DNA of 64,000 nucleotides, from NCBI RefSeq assembly GCF_900163645.1, contig NZ_FUKM01000003.1, forward strand, positions 62,001 to 126,000. The letters are read 5' to 3'. The stretch comes from Halomonas citrativorans. GTDB lineage: Bacteria; Pseudomonadota; Gammaproteobacteria; Pseudomonadales; Halomonadaceae. Each line of letters starts with the position of its first letter. Position 1 is the stretch's first letter. The position numbers and the translations under genes were made by a program. A model generated the notes under the pieces. It searched no databases, was not told the origin of the DNA, and worked only from the letters and a program-made list of their open reading frames with translations. This document shows, piece by piece, positions 1 to 8,646 of the stretch.

Positions 1-49
1 TCACCGAAACAGACCTGCGCTGAACAATAATGAGCGATCTTTATAGGGG

Positions 50-694
50 TTATGGGGCCAAGCGGAACTGGCTCCACTCTCCACCATCGCGACGCTCGAA
101 ACGTATACGGTCATGTAGTCGGCTGGGCTGGCCCTGCCAAAATTCAATCATGTCAGGTTGCAGGCGATAGCCACCCCAATGAATGGGCCGCGGAATTTCT
201 TGCCCCTCATAGGCCTGTTCAAAGCGCTTCTGACGCTCCTCAATCCAGTTACGATCAGGAATGACAACGCTTTGCGTTGCAATCCAGGCGCCTAACTGGC
301 TACCGCGAGGGCGGCTGGCAAAGTACTCATCCGATTCATCCGGCGCAACCTGTTCGACGGAACCTTCAATACGCACTTGGCGAGCGAGCGATGGCCACCA
401 AAACGTCATTGCCGCAAACGGCACATTGCTCAGCTCGCTACCTTTATGGCTATGATAATTGGTGTAAAACACCATACCTTGCTCATCAAAGCCTTTCAGC
501 AATACAACGCGTGCATGCGGCCGCCCTTGGCTATCCACTGTTGCAAGCGTCATGGCATTGGCGTCTTTGTTCTCCTTCTCCATGGCCAGGCTAAACCACT
601 CATCAAACAGCACGAAAGGCCCTTGAGTGACATGGGTTTCATCAAGCCTGCCACCTTCGTAATCACGCCGAATGTCGGCTATGTTGTGAGTCAT
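50..694 (-). CDS. pdxH: Pyridoxamine 5'-phosphate oxidase
   Basis: FMN-dependent cytosolic enzyme that oxidises pyridoxamine 5'-phosphate or pyridoxine 5'-phosphate to pyridoxal 5'-phosphate, the last step of vitamin B6 synthesis and salvage. The 214-residue protein has the usual family length. The FMN-binding segment RVVLLKGFDEQG is followed by VFYTNYHSHKG, and the C-terminal dimerisation region contains RLHDRIRFERR and ends RLAP, all hallmarks of PdxH. The ATG start is followed by a polar N-terminus, as in homologues. It stands alone, about 80 bases downstream of the DUF2069 gene on the same strand. The first 49 bases of the window, downstream of this gene, hold nothing I can assign. Confidence 0.95.
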   Translation of the reverse strand: MTHNIADIRRDYEGGRLDETHVTQGPFVLFDEWFSLAMEKENKDANAMTLATVDSQGRPHARVVLLKGFDEQGMVFYTNYHSHKGSELSNVPFAAMTFWWPSLARQVRIEGSVEQVAPDESDEYFASRPRGSQLGAWIATQSVVIPDRNWIEERQKRFEQAYEGQEIPRPIHWGGYRLQPDMIEFWQGQPSRLHDRIRFERRDGGEWSQFRLAP

Positions 695-771
695 TAGCGG
701 AACTCCCTAAGTTTTAATAACGCCCTGAATTTTAATAATGTTCGTCACTCTTTAGATAACGCCCAAAACGT

Positions 772-1832
<1,061 letters not shown>

Positions 1833-1840
1833 CTAATGCC

Positions 1841-2314
1841 TTATGGTATCAGAGCTATGTACTTGGCAGGAGATGGCTTTAAAAGATGGTAGCTGGTTTC
1901 GGGTAACCTGACGTAAACCCAGACGTCGCTTCCATCCGCTAACCGTTTTTTAACGCGCTCGTACCGAACGCCCAAGCGTTCATAGCGATCAAGCCGCCTT
2001 AACGCTTCCGGCGTCACGGTTAATTTTAGGCCTTCGACGTGACTACCAGGCTGGGGAGCTACGTCCAGATCTTGACGCTGATACCCTTGAAGAACCGCCG
2101 GTTCTGGATTGCCTAAACTGCCAGTGACTAACCAGCGAATCAGTGGATAACGTAGCGTTCCATAGACAAACAGCTGATGTGTGCGTTGCTCTACTGTTGG
2201 CACCTCATCAGGCGGGGAATAGAGCCAAGGACTTAACAGGGTTAGCCACAGCCATGTGGCCGCTGACAGCAGTAATAAACCTGCCAGAGCGATTGTTTTT
2301 TTAACCCAGCCCAT
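1841..2314 (-). CDS. Gamma-glutamylcyclotransferase-fold protein with N-terminal membrane anchor
   Basis: A protein of 157 residues. An N-terminal hydrophobic helix (about residues 7-28, IALAGLLLLSAATWLWLTLL) precedes a GGCT/AIG2-like domain. The domain is recognised by the substrate-loop motif VYGTLR near residue 50 and the conserved acidic residue in LDRYERLGVRYERV, where the catalytic Glu of gamma-glutamylcyclotransferases lies. Family members release 5-oxoproline from gamma-glutamyl amines or peptides. The anchor suggests the domain sits on the outer face of the inner membrane, which is unusual for cytosolic GGCTs. The substrate cannot be told from sequence. It is a single gene, back to back with the divergent Smr gene. 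Confidence 0.75.
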   Translation of the reverse strand: MGWVKKTIALAGLLLLSAATWLWLTLLSPWLYSPPDEVPTVEQRTHQLFVYGTLRYPLIRWLVTGSLGNPEPAVLQGYQRQDLDVAPQPGSHVEGLKLTVTPEALRRLDRYERLGVRYERVKKRLADGSDVWVYVRLPETSYHLLKPSPAKYIALIP

Positions 2315-2447
2315 CCGTTGCCCTTTTAAAAACGTGAGTGGGATAGCCTGGCGTGCCGTTTTACCTTAAGCAAGTGTTGAGCAATCTGCTTAAGCAATAC
2401 GATATGGTTTGCTAGGATAGGGGTAGACCTTATCGGAGGAGCCTGCA

Positions 2448-3038
2448 ATGAACCAGTCACTTCGTGATGATATGGATTTCCGAGCCTCTGTGGGTGATGT
2501 AACGCCGTTGGCACGTAGTAATCAGGCCGACGCAGGTAATCACCGGAAGAAGCCTTCTGCAGCACAGCTTGCACGCAGAGAAAGCGCTCAAGAAGAGCTT
2601 AGTGAACGTAATTTTCTATCCGATGACTTTGTTGATTTACTGCCCCCTTTTGATCCTATCGAATACCGTCGAGAAGGCATTCAGCAGGGTGTTGTCGATA
2701 AATTAAGGCATGGAGGATATAGCGTACAGGCACAACTTCATTTATTGCGTCGGCCGTTGGCTGAATGTCGCCGCATGCTGTTTCCGTTTATTCAGGAGGC
2801 TTATGCTCATGACCTGCGTTCGGTGATGATCGTGCATGGACGAGGACGCGAGCTGGATAGCCCCGCCAACGTACTGCGCTCTTACTTAGCCAAGTGGCTT
2901 GGTCAGTTTGAAGAGGTCCAAGCGTATGTCTCGGCTCAGCCATCCGAAGGAGGGTTGGGAGCTACTTGGGTCATGCTACGCAAAAGTCAGCGGGCTAAAG
3001 CCAATAACCGTGAGCGTCAGCAAAAAAGACGCGGTTAA
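2448..3038 (+). CDS. Smr-domain protein, SmrA-like
   Basis: A protein of 196 residues with a C-terminal Smr (small MutS-related) domain. The domain opens with QAQLHLLRRPLAECR and carries the HGRG signature (IVHGRGREL) near residue 127, followed by the conserved LRSYLAKWL helix. The N-terminal 75 residues are charged and probably disordered, with a DFVDLLPPFDPIEYRREG linker seen in stand-alone Smr proteins of proteobacteria. Smr domains act as nucleases on DNA or on mRNA in stalled-ribosome rescue (SmrB). The length fits the SmrA/YdaL or SmrB class, but I cannot choose between them. The start ATG has a strong GGAGGA site 8 bases upstream. Confidence 0.85.
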   Translation: MNQSLRDDMDFRASVGDVTPLARSNQADAGNHRKKPSAAQLARRESAQEELSERNFLSDDFVDLLPPFDPIEYRREGIQQGVVDKLRHGGYSVQAQLHLLRRPLAECRRMLFPFIQEAYAHDLRSVMIVHGRGRELDSPANVLRSYLAKWLGQFEEVQAYVSAQPSEGGLGATWVMLRKSQRAKANNRERQQKRRG

Positions 3039-3089
3039 CCAGGATTTGGTTATCTCTCTTCTCGCTATTGCCATTCTTTCTCACTGCCT

Positions 3090-3117
3090 CATTAAGTGCC
3101 TTAAAAGGCACTTAATG
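3090..3117. repeat. 28-bp perfect palindrome upstream of hipBA
   Basis: The arms CATTAAGTGCCTT and AAGGCACTTAATG (13 bp each) are exact inverse complements around a 2-base AA centre. The element lies 52 bases after the Smr stop and 115 bases before the HipB-like start. It could be an operator for the XRE regulator or a hairpin ending Smr transcription. There is no T-tract after it, so I favour the operator. Confidence 0.6.
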
Positions 3118-3132
3118 CTAATTATGGTCATT

Positions 3133-3154
3133 AAAGTCCGCATAAAAGGACTTT
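3133..3154. repeat. Inverted repeat between smr and hipB
   Basis: The 7-bp arms AAAGTCC and GGACTTT are separated by 8 bases and lie 16 bases beyond the 28-bp palindrome. A third, weaker dyad (TGTGC...GCACA, 3173-3192) follows around a TATTAT -10-like element at 3178-3183. Together they suggest a multi-site control region for the toxin-antitoxin operon, although the three arms do not share one sequence. Confidence 0.4.
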
Positions 3155-3232
3155 GTAAACTGCTTGTATTAATGTGCTATTATAAGGGCACAAAGAGCTT
3201 TTTACGCTTATAAGTGCTTATTAGGGGGCTTT

Positions 3233-3607
3233 ATGGGCATTGACGACATGTCGCCTGCAGCTCTTGCGGAAGAGCTGGGGCAGCGCTTGAAGCAGGCACG
3301 CCTTAACCAGGATATGACGCAATTAGAAGTGGCTAGGCGTGCGGGGCTGTCCAGAAAGGTGGTGCTGAATGCGGAAAAAGGCAGAGTTCAGTTGGAGGCG
3401 CTCGTCGCTATTATGATGGCCCTGAATATGACCTCACAGCTGGATTACTTCTTGCCACCCCCGATGATTTCGCCCTTACAGCTCTCCAAACTCCAGGGGA
3501 AGCAGCGCCAGCGTGCTTCGGGGCAGAGTACTTCTAGACAGAGTACTTCTGGACAGAGCACTTCCGAGCAGAGTAGCGCGGATGAAGGGGAGACGCTTGA
3601 ATGGTAA
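3233..3607 (+). CDS. hipB: XRE/HipB-type antitoxin and repressor
   Basis: Cro/C1-type helix-turn-helix regulator of 124 residues, the likely antitoxin and autorepressor of the HipA kinase that follows. The HTH spans about residues 13-68: LKQARLNQDMTQLEVARRAG, then LSRKVVLNAEKG, then the leucine-rich dimerisation helix. This matches HipB and its relatives. The C-terminus carries four 5-residue repeats QSTSR, QSTSG, QSTSE and QSSAD, encoded by 15-bp DNA repeats. This low-complexity tail is not part of the HTH and could be the flexible protease-sensitive segment typical of antitoxins (inference). The ATG has an AGGGGG ribosome-binding site 5 bases upstream. Its last codons overlap the hipA start by 7 bases. 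Confidence 0.85.
   Translation: MGIDDMSPAALAEELGQRLKQARLNQDMTQLEVARRAGLSRKVVLNAEKGRVQLEALVAIMMALNMTSQLDYFLPPPMISPLQLSKLQGKQRQRASGQSTSRQSTSGQSTSEQSSADEGETLEW
3524..3583 (+). repeat. 15-bp coding repeat, four copies, in hipB
   Basis: Copies begin at 3524, 3539, 3554 and 3569. The unit is close to CAGAGTACTTCTRGA and keeps reading frame, giving QSTSx. The first two copies differ by one base, the third by a few, and the fourth only in its second half. It could vary in copy number between strains without breaking the frame. Confidence 0.85.
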
Positions 3608-4917
3608 TGGAAGCTGTCGATGTTCATTGCATGGAGCACTACGTAGGCGCTGTTAGTTTCGATACGCGTACCGGACAAGGCGCGTTTGAGTACGATAAGT
3701 CGTTTGTGAAAAAGGGGATTGAACTTTCTCCTCTGAAGATGCCATTAGCCAATAGAATATATGCGTTTCCTGAACTTGATTTTAAAACCTTTAAAGGGCT
3801 GCCTGGATTAATTGCCGACTCGTTACCCGATGATTTTGGCAACGCGGTATTAAACGCCTGGATTGCCAGCAGAGGGGGGCAGGCCAGCGATATTACGCCG
3901 CTTCAGCGACTTCAATATACTGGCAAGCGGGGCATGGGCGCCCTTGAATATACGCCCGCTACGCGGCTAAAAAGCCTGAATGCCTCAAGCCAAGTAGAAA
4001 TAGCCTCACTGGTAGGCATTGCTCAGGAAATTCTGGATAACCGTGCGAATTTTTCCGTTGAACTTGCGAAAGAGGGCCAGGACGATCGCGAAGCGATGAT
4101 GGCACTGCTTTCGGTGGGAATGAGTGCTGGCGGCGCTCGGCCCAAAGCCGTGCTGGCATTTAACCAGGATTTCTCCGAGGTGCGTTCAGGCCAAGCGGAT
4201 GTGCCTAAAGGGTTTACGCACTACTTAATGAAATTTGATGGCGTAAGTGAGCATAACCAAAACCGTGAGATTTTTGGTGACCCGCTGGGTTATGGTGCCA
4301 TGGAGTATGTGTACTATCGGCTGGCAAAATCCTGCGGTATCGATATGATGCCTAGCCAATTGCTGCAAGAAGGTAAACGCCGACACTTTATAACCCAGCG
4401 CTTTGACCGTATCGGGAATCAAAAGCGGCATGTGCAGACGCTAAATGGCATCGCCCACGTGGATTACAACAAACCTGGTTCTTTCTCTTACGCAGAGCTA
4501 TTTGGCATCGCAAGGCAGCTGCGCCTTTCTGCAGAAGAGGCCGACCAGCTTTTTAGACGTATGGTGTTTAACATCGTGGCGCGAAACCATGATGATCATG
4601 CCAAAAACTTTGCCTTTATCCTGAGAAAAGAGCGATGGGCACTCGCGCCAGCTTATGACCTTGCGTATAGCTATAAACCGGGAAGTCGGTGGATTAACAA
4701 CCACTGGATGAGCTTAAACGGTAAGCGCGATCACTTTACGCGAGACGATTTTTACTCACTTGAAAAGCTTAGCCCACGTTTTACCCGGTCAAAAATCAAC
4801 GCCATGATCGATGAAACCGTTGAGCACGTTGCGCAGTGGAATGTATTAGCGAAGGAGCACGAAGTGCCCGCCTCACTGATAAACGAAGTAGCTTCCCATC
4901 TTCGTCTGAAGCTGTAG
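3601..4917 (+). CDS. hipA: HipA-family serine/threonine kinase toxin
   Basis: Full-length HipA kinase of 438 residues. HipA of Escherichia coli phosphorylates glutamyl-tRNA synthetase and induces dormancy; related kinases have other targets, so the substrate here is unknown. The N-terminal subdomain carries the couple-HipA fold (GALEYTPA). The P-loop-like segment SAGGARPKAVLAF and the ATP-binding lysine in HYLMKFDG come next. The catalytic loop is VARNHDDHAKNFAF and the metal-binding segment is LAPAYDLAYSY. No key motif is missing, so the kinase looks active. The ATG at 3601 has GGGGAG 8 bases upstream and overlaps hipB, as usual for this operon. A strong terminator follows. Confidence 0.92.
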   Translation: MVMEAVDVHCMEHYVGAVSFDTRTGQGAFEYDKSFVKKGIELSPLKMPLANRIYAFPELDFKTFKGLPGLIADSLPDDFGNAVLNAWIASRGGQASDITPLQRLQYTGKRGMGALEYTPATRLKSLNASSQVEIASLVGIAQEILDNRANFSVELAKEGQDDREAMMALLSVGMSAGGARPKAVLAFNQDFSEVRSGQADVPKGFTHYLMKFDGVSEHNQNREIFGDPLGYGAMEYVYYRLAKSCGIDMMPSQLLQEGKRRHFITQRFDRIGNQKRHVQTLNGIAHVDYNKPGSFSYAELFGIARQLRLSAEEADQLFRRMVFNIVARNHDDHAKNFAFILRKERWALAPAYDLAYSYKPGSRWINNHWMSLNGKRDHFTRDDFYSLEKLSPRFTRSKINAMIDETVEHVAQWNVLAKEHEVPASLINEVASHLRLKL

Positions 4918-4960
4918 ACGATGCCGCGTTTAAGCGTTTAAAAAAGCCCCTTTCAAAATA

Positions 4961-4998
4961 AAAACCGGCCAGGGCATTGCTCCCTGGCCGGTTTTTTT
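4961..4998. terminator. Bidirectional rho-independent terminator
   Basis: Fourteen-bp arms AAAACCGGCCAGGG and CCCTGGCCGGTTTT enclose the loop CATTGCT, followed by T residues on the plus strand and on the minus strand through the A-run. It lies between the convergent hipA and DUF934 genes and probably serves both. Confidence 0.93.
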
Positions 4999-5005
4999 CA
5001 GCGGC

Positions 5006-5548
5006 TTACAGGCTGGCTGTCAGACGACGTTCAAAGAGCGCATGGCGCTCTTCTACATCGGGCTGATAACGAACGCTAAATGAGTTGAACAGGCGTAGCG
5101 CATCGTCAGGGTGCTGATCATCGCGTAGCGCCATGGCGTTAAAGCCACAGCGGCGCATGTAGTCGAGCTGGTCAACCAGCACATCACCGACGGCGCGTAC
5201 TTCACCAGCGTACCCAAAGCGTTCGCGCAGCAGGCGAGCGGTTGAATAGCCACGACCATCGGTAAAGCTTGGGAAGTCGATTGCCACAGCGGGTAGCGGA
5301 TTCAGTTCAGCTGCCAGCTCAGCGTTAAGCTCGGTGTCACTCAGCAGTAATGGAGCAAGCTCTGCATCCTGCTTGTTCGCCTGCCATAACGTTAACGGCA
5401 CAAATGCCGGACGCTGTTCAGGAAGATGGGTGTCGTCGTAAGAAACACACCAAGCGTTTTCAGCGGCCAGTTCTCCGTTAAGCAGAAGGTGATCAACATG
5501 CACCGGGTTCAGCGTTTCTTCAGTCGGGGTATCCACGTTATTTGGCAT
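5006..5548 (-). CDS. DUF934 protein, sulfite reductase partner
   Basis: Protein of 180 residues of the DUF934 family, found next to cysI in many beta- and gammaproteobacteria and thought to help assimilatory sulfate reduction; its biochemical role is not known. The family signature is the central VAIDFPSFTDGRGYSTARLLRE region followed by RAVGDVLVDQLDYMRRCGF. Its ATG lies inside the last codons of cysI (11-base overlap), so translation is coupled. I preferred this ATG over an in-frame GTG two codons upstream because it sits at a better distance from an AAGAG ribosome-binding site. A bidirectional terminator follows. Confidence 0.87.
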   Translation of the reverse strand: MPNNVDTPTEETLNPVHVDHLLLNGELAAENAWCVSYDDTHLPEQRPAFVPLTLWQANKQDAELAPLLLSDTELNAELAAELNPLPAVAIDFPSFTDGRGYSTARLLRERFGYAGEVRAVGDVLVDQLDYMRRCGFNAMALRDDQHPDDALRLFNSFSVRYQPDVEERHALFERRLTASL

Positions 5549-7193
5549 ACACACGCTCTTTAAAAGGTTTCAGGCCAATCCGACGATAGGTGTCGAGGAA
5601 ATGCTCATCTTCATGACGCTCGGCAACATAAACCTGCAGCACCTTGTCAACCACGTCCGGAACGTCCTGGCGGAAGAAAGAGGGGCCCAGAATTTTGCCG
5701 AGTGATGCATCGTCGGTGGCATTGCCACCAATCGATATTTGATAAAACTCTTCACCTTTCTTGTCGACACCGAGGATGCCGATATGACCCACATGATGGT
5801 GACCACATGCGTTCATGCAGCCCGAAATATTAAGATCCAGCGGCCCCAGGTCATACAGGAAATCCAGATCTTCGAAACGTTCCTGCAGCGCCTGGGCGAT
5901 AGGAATGGAAACGGCATTGGCCAAACTGCAATAGTCACCGCCAGGGCAGCAGATAATATCGTTCAGCGTACCCACGGTAGGGTTGGCCATGCCCAGCGCT
6001 TCAAGCTCGTTCCACAGCGCTTCGATTTCATCGACAGGAACATCGGAAAGCACCAGATTCTGTTCGTGGGTCACGCGTATTTCGCTAAAGCTATAGCGAT
6101 CAGCTAAATCTGCCACGGTATCCATCTGATCGGCAGTGACATCGCCTGGGGCGTGTTCACGGCGCTTGAGCGACAGTGTCACCGCCTTATAGCCAGGCAC
6201 TTTGTGGTCGGTAACGTTATTGGTCACAAAGCGTGCGAAGCTGCGGTTTTCACTGCGCAAGCGTTCAAAATCAACCGCAGCACTTTCTGCTACCGGGCGA
6301 CGCTCCGGCTCGGGGAAGTGGCCTTTAGCGACATCAACCGCTGCCTGATTAAGCGTCTGCGGGCCATCTTTTAAATGTGCCCACTCTTCTTCAACGCGGC
6401 GGCGATACTCTTCAATGCCCAGCGCTTTGACCAGAATCTTGATACGTGCCTTGAACTTGTTGTCCCGACGACCAAACTGGTTATAAACGCGTACGCAGGC
6501 TTCAAGGTAAGTCAGCAGATGCTGCCAGGGTAGGTCTTCACGCACTACCTCAGCAATCATCGGCGTACGACCGAGACCACCACCGGCGAGCACCTTGATG
6601 CGCAGTTCGCCTTTTTCGTTGCGCCACAGGCGTAGGCCGATATCGTGAACCTGGATAGCCGCACGATCCTTGGCCGCACCGGTTACCGCAATCTTGAACT
6701 TGCGCGGTAGATAGGCGAATTCAGGGTGTAGCGTCGACCACTGGCGGATTAGCTCACACCAAGGGCGCGGGTCTTCCACTTCGTCGTTAGCAATACCGGC
6801 GAACTGGTCACTGGTCGTGTTGCGGATACAGTTACCGCTGGTTTGGATGGCGTGCATTTGCACTTTAGCAAGCTCGGCCAGAATATCTGGCACATCTTCC
6901 TGCGCAGGCCAGTTCAACTGAAGATTCTGCCGGGTCGTAAAGTGCCCATAACCCCGGTCATAGCGACGGGTAATATCGGCAAGCGAGCGTAACTGGTAAC
7001 TTGCGAGCATGCCATAGGGAATGGCGATCCGGAGCATCGGTGCATGCCGCTGGATATATAGGCCATTTTGCAGCCGCAGCGGACGAAACTCTTCTTCTCC
7101 CAAGCGTCCTGCCAGGTAGCGATCCATCTGGTCACGAAACTGGACGACACGCTCATCAACCAGGGTCTGGTCATGAATATCATAACGGTACAT
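5538..7193 (-). CDS. cysI: Assimilatory sulfite reductase, hemoprotein type
   Basis: Siroheme/[4Fe-4S] enzyme of 551 residues that reduces sulfite to sulfide for cysteine synthesis in the cytosol. Two ferredoxin-like halves are visible. The N-terminal half includes RHAPMLRIAIPYG, GHFTTRQNLQLNW and TSGNCIRNTTSD. In the C-terminal half lie the cluster ligands, in ICCPGGDYCSLANA and ISGCMNACGHHHVG. A basic set of substrate-binding residues is present. There is no cysJ flavoprotein nearby, so the electron donor is probably a ferredoxin or a distant reductase (inference). The gene heads an operon with the DUF934 gene; a symmetric AT-rich dyad lies 78 bases upstream of the start. Confidence 0.9.
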   Translation of the reverse strand: MYRYDIHDQTLVDERVVQFRDQMDRYLAGRLGEEEFRPLRLQNGLYIQRHAPMLRIAIPYGMLASYQLRSLADITRRYDRGYGHFTTRQNLQLNWPAQEDVPDILAELAKVQMHAIQTSGNCIRNTTSDQFAGIANDEVEDPRPWCELIRQWSTLHPEFAYLPRKFKIAVTGAAKDRAAIQVHDIGLRLWRNEKGELRIKVLAGGGLGRTPMIAEVVREDLPWQHLLTYLEACVRVYNQFGRRDNKFKARIKILVKALGIEEYRRRVEEEWAHLKDGPQTLNQAAVDVAKGHFPEPERRPVAESAAVDFERLRSENRSFARFVTNNVTDHKVPGYKAVTLSLKRREHAPGDVTADQMDTVADLADRYSFSEIRVTHEQNLVLSDVPVDEIEALWNELEALGMANPTVGTLNDIICCPGGDYCSLANAVSIPIAQALQERFEDLDFLYDLGPLDLNISGCMNACGHHHVGHIGILGVDKKGEEFYQISIGGNATDDASLGKILGPSFFRQDVPDVVDKVLQVYVAERHEDEHFLDTYRRIGLKPFKERVYAK

Positions 7194-7270
7194 GTGGCAC
7201 GATCCTGCTAAAAAGCGAAATGGTCACGTCAAAGCGGACATTAATGTAGTGTTACCTTAACGCGTATCTC

Positions 7271-7289
7271 ATATTCTACAAAAGAATAT
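7271..7289. promoter_or_regulatory. AT-rich dyad upstream of cysI, possible LysR-type (CysB) site
   Basis: Seven-bp arms ATATTCT and AGAATAT flank ACAAA. The symmetry and T-N11-A spacing fit a LysR-family binding site, and CysB is the usual LysR-type activator of cys genes. It lies between the MATE gene end and the cysI start. The assignment to CysB is inference only. Confidence 0.35.
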
Positions 7290-7307
7290 ATAATTATCTT
7301 TTTATCG

Positions 7308-8645
7308 CTAAACGATATTTAAAACATTGGGAGCTAGCCAGCGCTTACGCTGCCAAATCCACAAAAAACCCGCTGAATTCGCTAGTCGATAAAAAAGCTG
7401 TACCAGCCAAACTCCAAGCAGGCCTTGTTGTAAACCAACGCCAACCCACCAGGCAAGGGGCAGAAACAAAAGCCACTGCATGCTTAAGGTCAGCAGCATC
7501 ACCGTACGCTGCGCGCCAGCGCCCATCAATGCTTGAGCCAGCACCAAGGCCGCTGCATCCAGCACAATCATCGCGCCGGTAATTTGTAGCGGCAGAGTAC
7601 CCAACGTAATAAGCTCATGGCTGGAAAAGAAGATGCTGAGCAACTGCGCTGGAAATGCCAGCATCGGTAGTGCCAAAAGCGTGAGTAGCAAGCCCGCAAC
7701 GCGAAGTGCATCCAGTCCCCATCGATGGGCGGCACGCTGATCATCTTGCCCCAGCGCTTCGCCGACCAGGCTCATGGCCGCAACGCCGACGCCCACGCCA
7801 GGCAGTATTAACAGTAGTGATAGATTAACCAGTACATGGCCAACCGCAACGCTTGCTGTGCCCAACCGACTTAATAGCCAGAAAAGCACGACGTAGCCCG
7901 CTGCAAAACACACCTGCTGTAGCGAATGCGGCAGGGCAAGCGCCAGCGTCATACGCAATGTATCAAGGGTAGGCAAACTGAACATAAAGCCGTTTTTTTC
8001 TCGCTGGCTTACGGTCACCCAAAGCCAGATAAAAAGCCCTAAAATCATCGAAAGGGTGGTGCCTACGCCTGCACCACTTGCCCCCATGCGGGGCAGCCCA
8101 AATAGACCATAGATCAGACCGCTACTGGCCGCTACGTTAAACAGCTGAACAACAATGATGATACGCAGATAAAGATGCGTTTGTTGGCGGCCATTCCAAT
8201 AACCGCGAAAACACAGTGTTAACGCAATGGCTGTCAGGGCGATAACCCGCCAGCGAAAGTAATCAACCGCAAAGTGATGCACCTCTGGCACCTGCGTTAT
8301 CAAATATAGCAGGGCAGGCGCTTGCCACCAGGCCAGCAGCGATAGCGGCAGCCCAACTACCAGGCCAACCGCAACTCCTGCCTGTAAAGGCTGAGCCGAA
8401 TACTCACGGCCCGCTCCAAGGCGCTGGGACGTTTGCGATTGAACGCTTGAGGAGAGGCCAAAGACCAGCGCAGTTACCATAAACATGGCATAACCGCCCA
8501 CGCCGACACCCGCCAGTGCGACCTGACCGAGATGCCCTACCAGGGCGGCATCAATAATGTTGAGCATGCTTTGAGAAAGCATGCCCAACATAACAGGAAA
8601 CGCCAAGCGCATTACCTTGCCGTGACGATGTGCAGCTACTGCCAT
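7308..8645 (-). CDS. MATE family multidrug/Na+ antiporter, DinF-like
   Basis: Inner-membrane exporter of 445 residues with about twelve transmembrane helices in two homologous halves, as expected for MATE proteins. The first helix region holds RLAFPVMLGMLSQSML and IDAALVGHLGQVALAGVGVG, a typical DinF/NorM opening. MATE proteins expel cationic drugs or oxidised bile-like compounds using Na+ or H+ gradients; the substrate is unknown. The start at 8645 is chosen because the ATG begins one base after the metH stop (TGA-T-ATG). A longer reading frame into metH exists but its extra 18 residues look non-homologous. It is therefore cotranscribed with metH, with no functional link evident. Confidence 0.9.
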   Translation of the reverse strand: MAVAAHRHGKVMRLAFPVMLGMLSQSMLNIIDAALVGHLGQVALAGVGVGGYAMFMVTALVFGLSSSVQSQTSQRLGAGREYSAQPLQAGVAVGLVVGLPLSLLAWWQAPALLYLITQVPEVHHFAVDYFRWRVIALTAIALTLCFRGYWNGRQQTHLYLRIIIVVQLFNVAASSGLIYGLFGLPRMGASGAGVGTTLSMILGLFIWLWVTVSQREKNGFMFSLPTLDTLRMTLALALPHSLQQVCFAAGYVVLFWLLSRLGTASVAVGHVLVNLSLLLILPGVGVGVAAMSLVGEALGQDDQRAAHRWGLDALRVAGLLLTLLALPMLAFPAQLLSIFFSSHELITLGTLPLQITGAMIVLDAAALVLAQALMGAGAQRTVMLLTLSMQWLLFLPLAWWVGVGLQQGLLGVWLVQLFYRLANSAGFLWIWQRKRWLAPNVLNIV

Positions 8646-8646
8646 A

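Noticed and set aside
2899..3213. A plus-strand frame of 104 residues overlapping the end of smr
   Set aside because: It overlaps the clear Smr domain in another frame and runs into the palindromic region; no recognisable protein.
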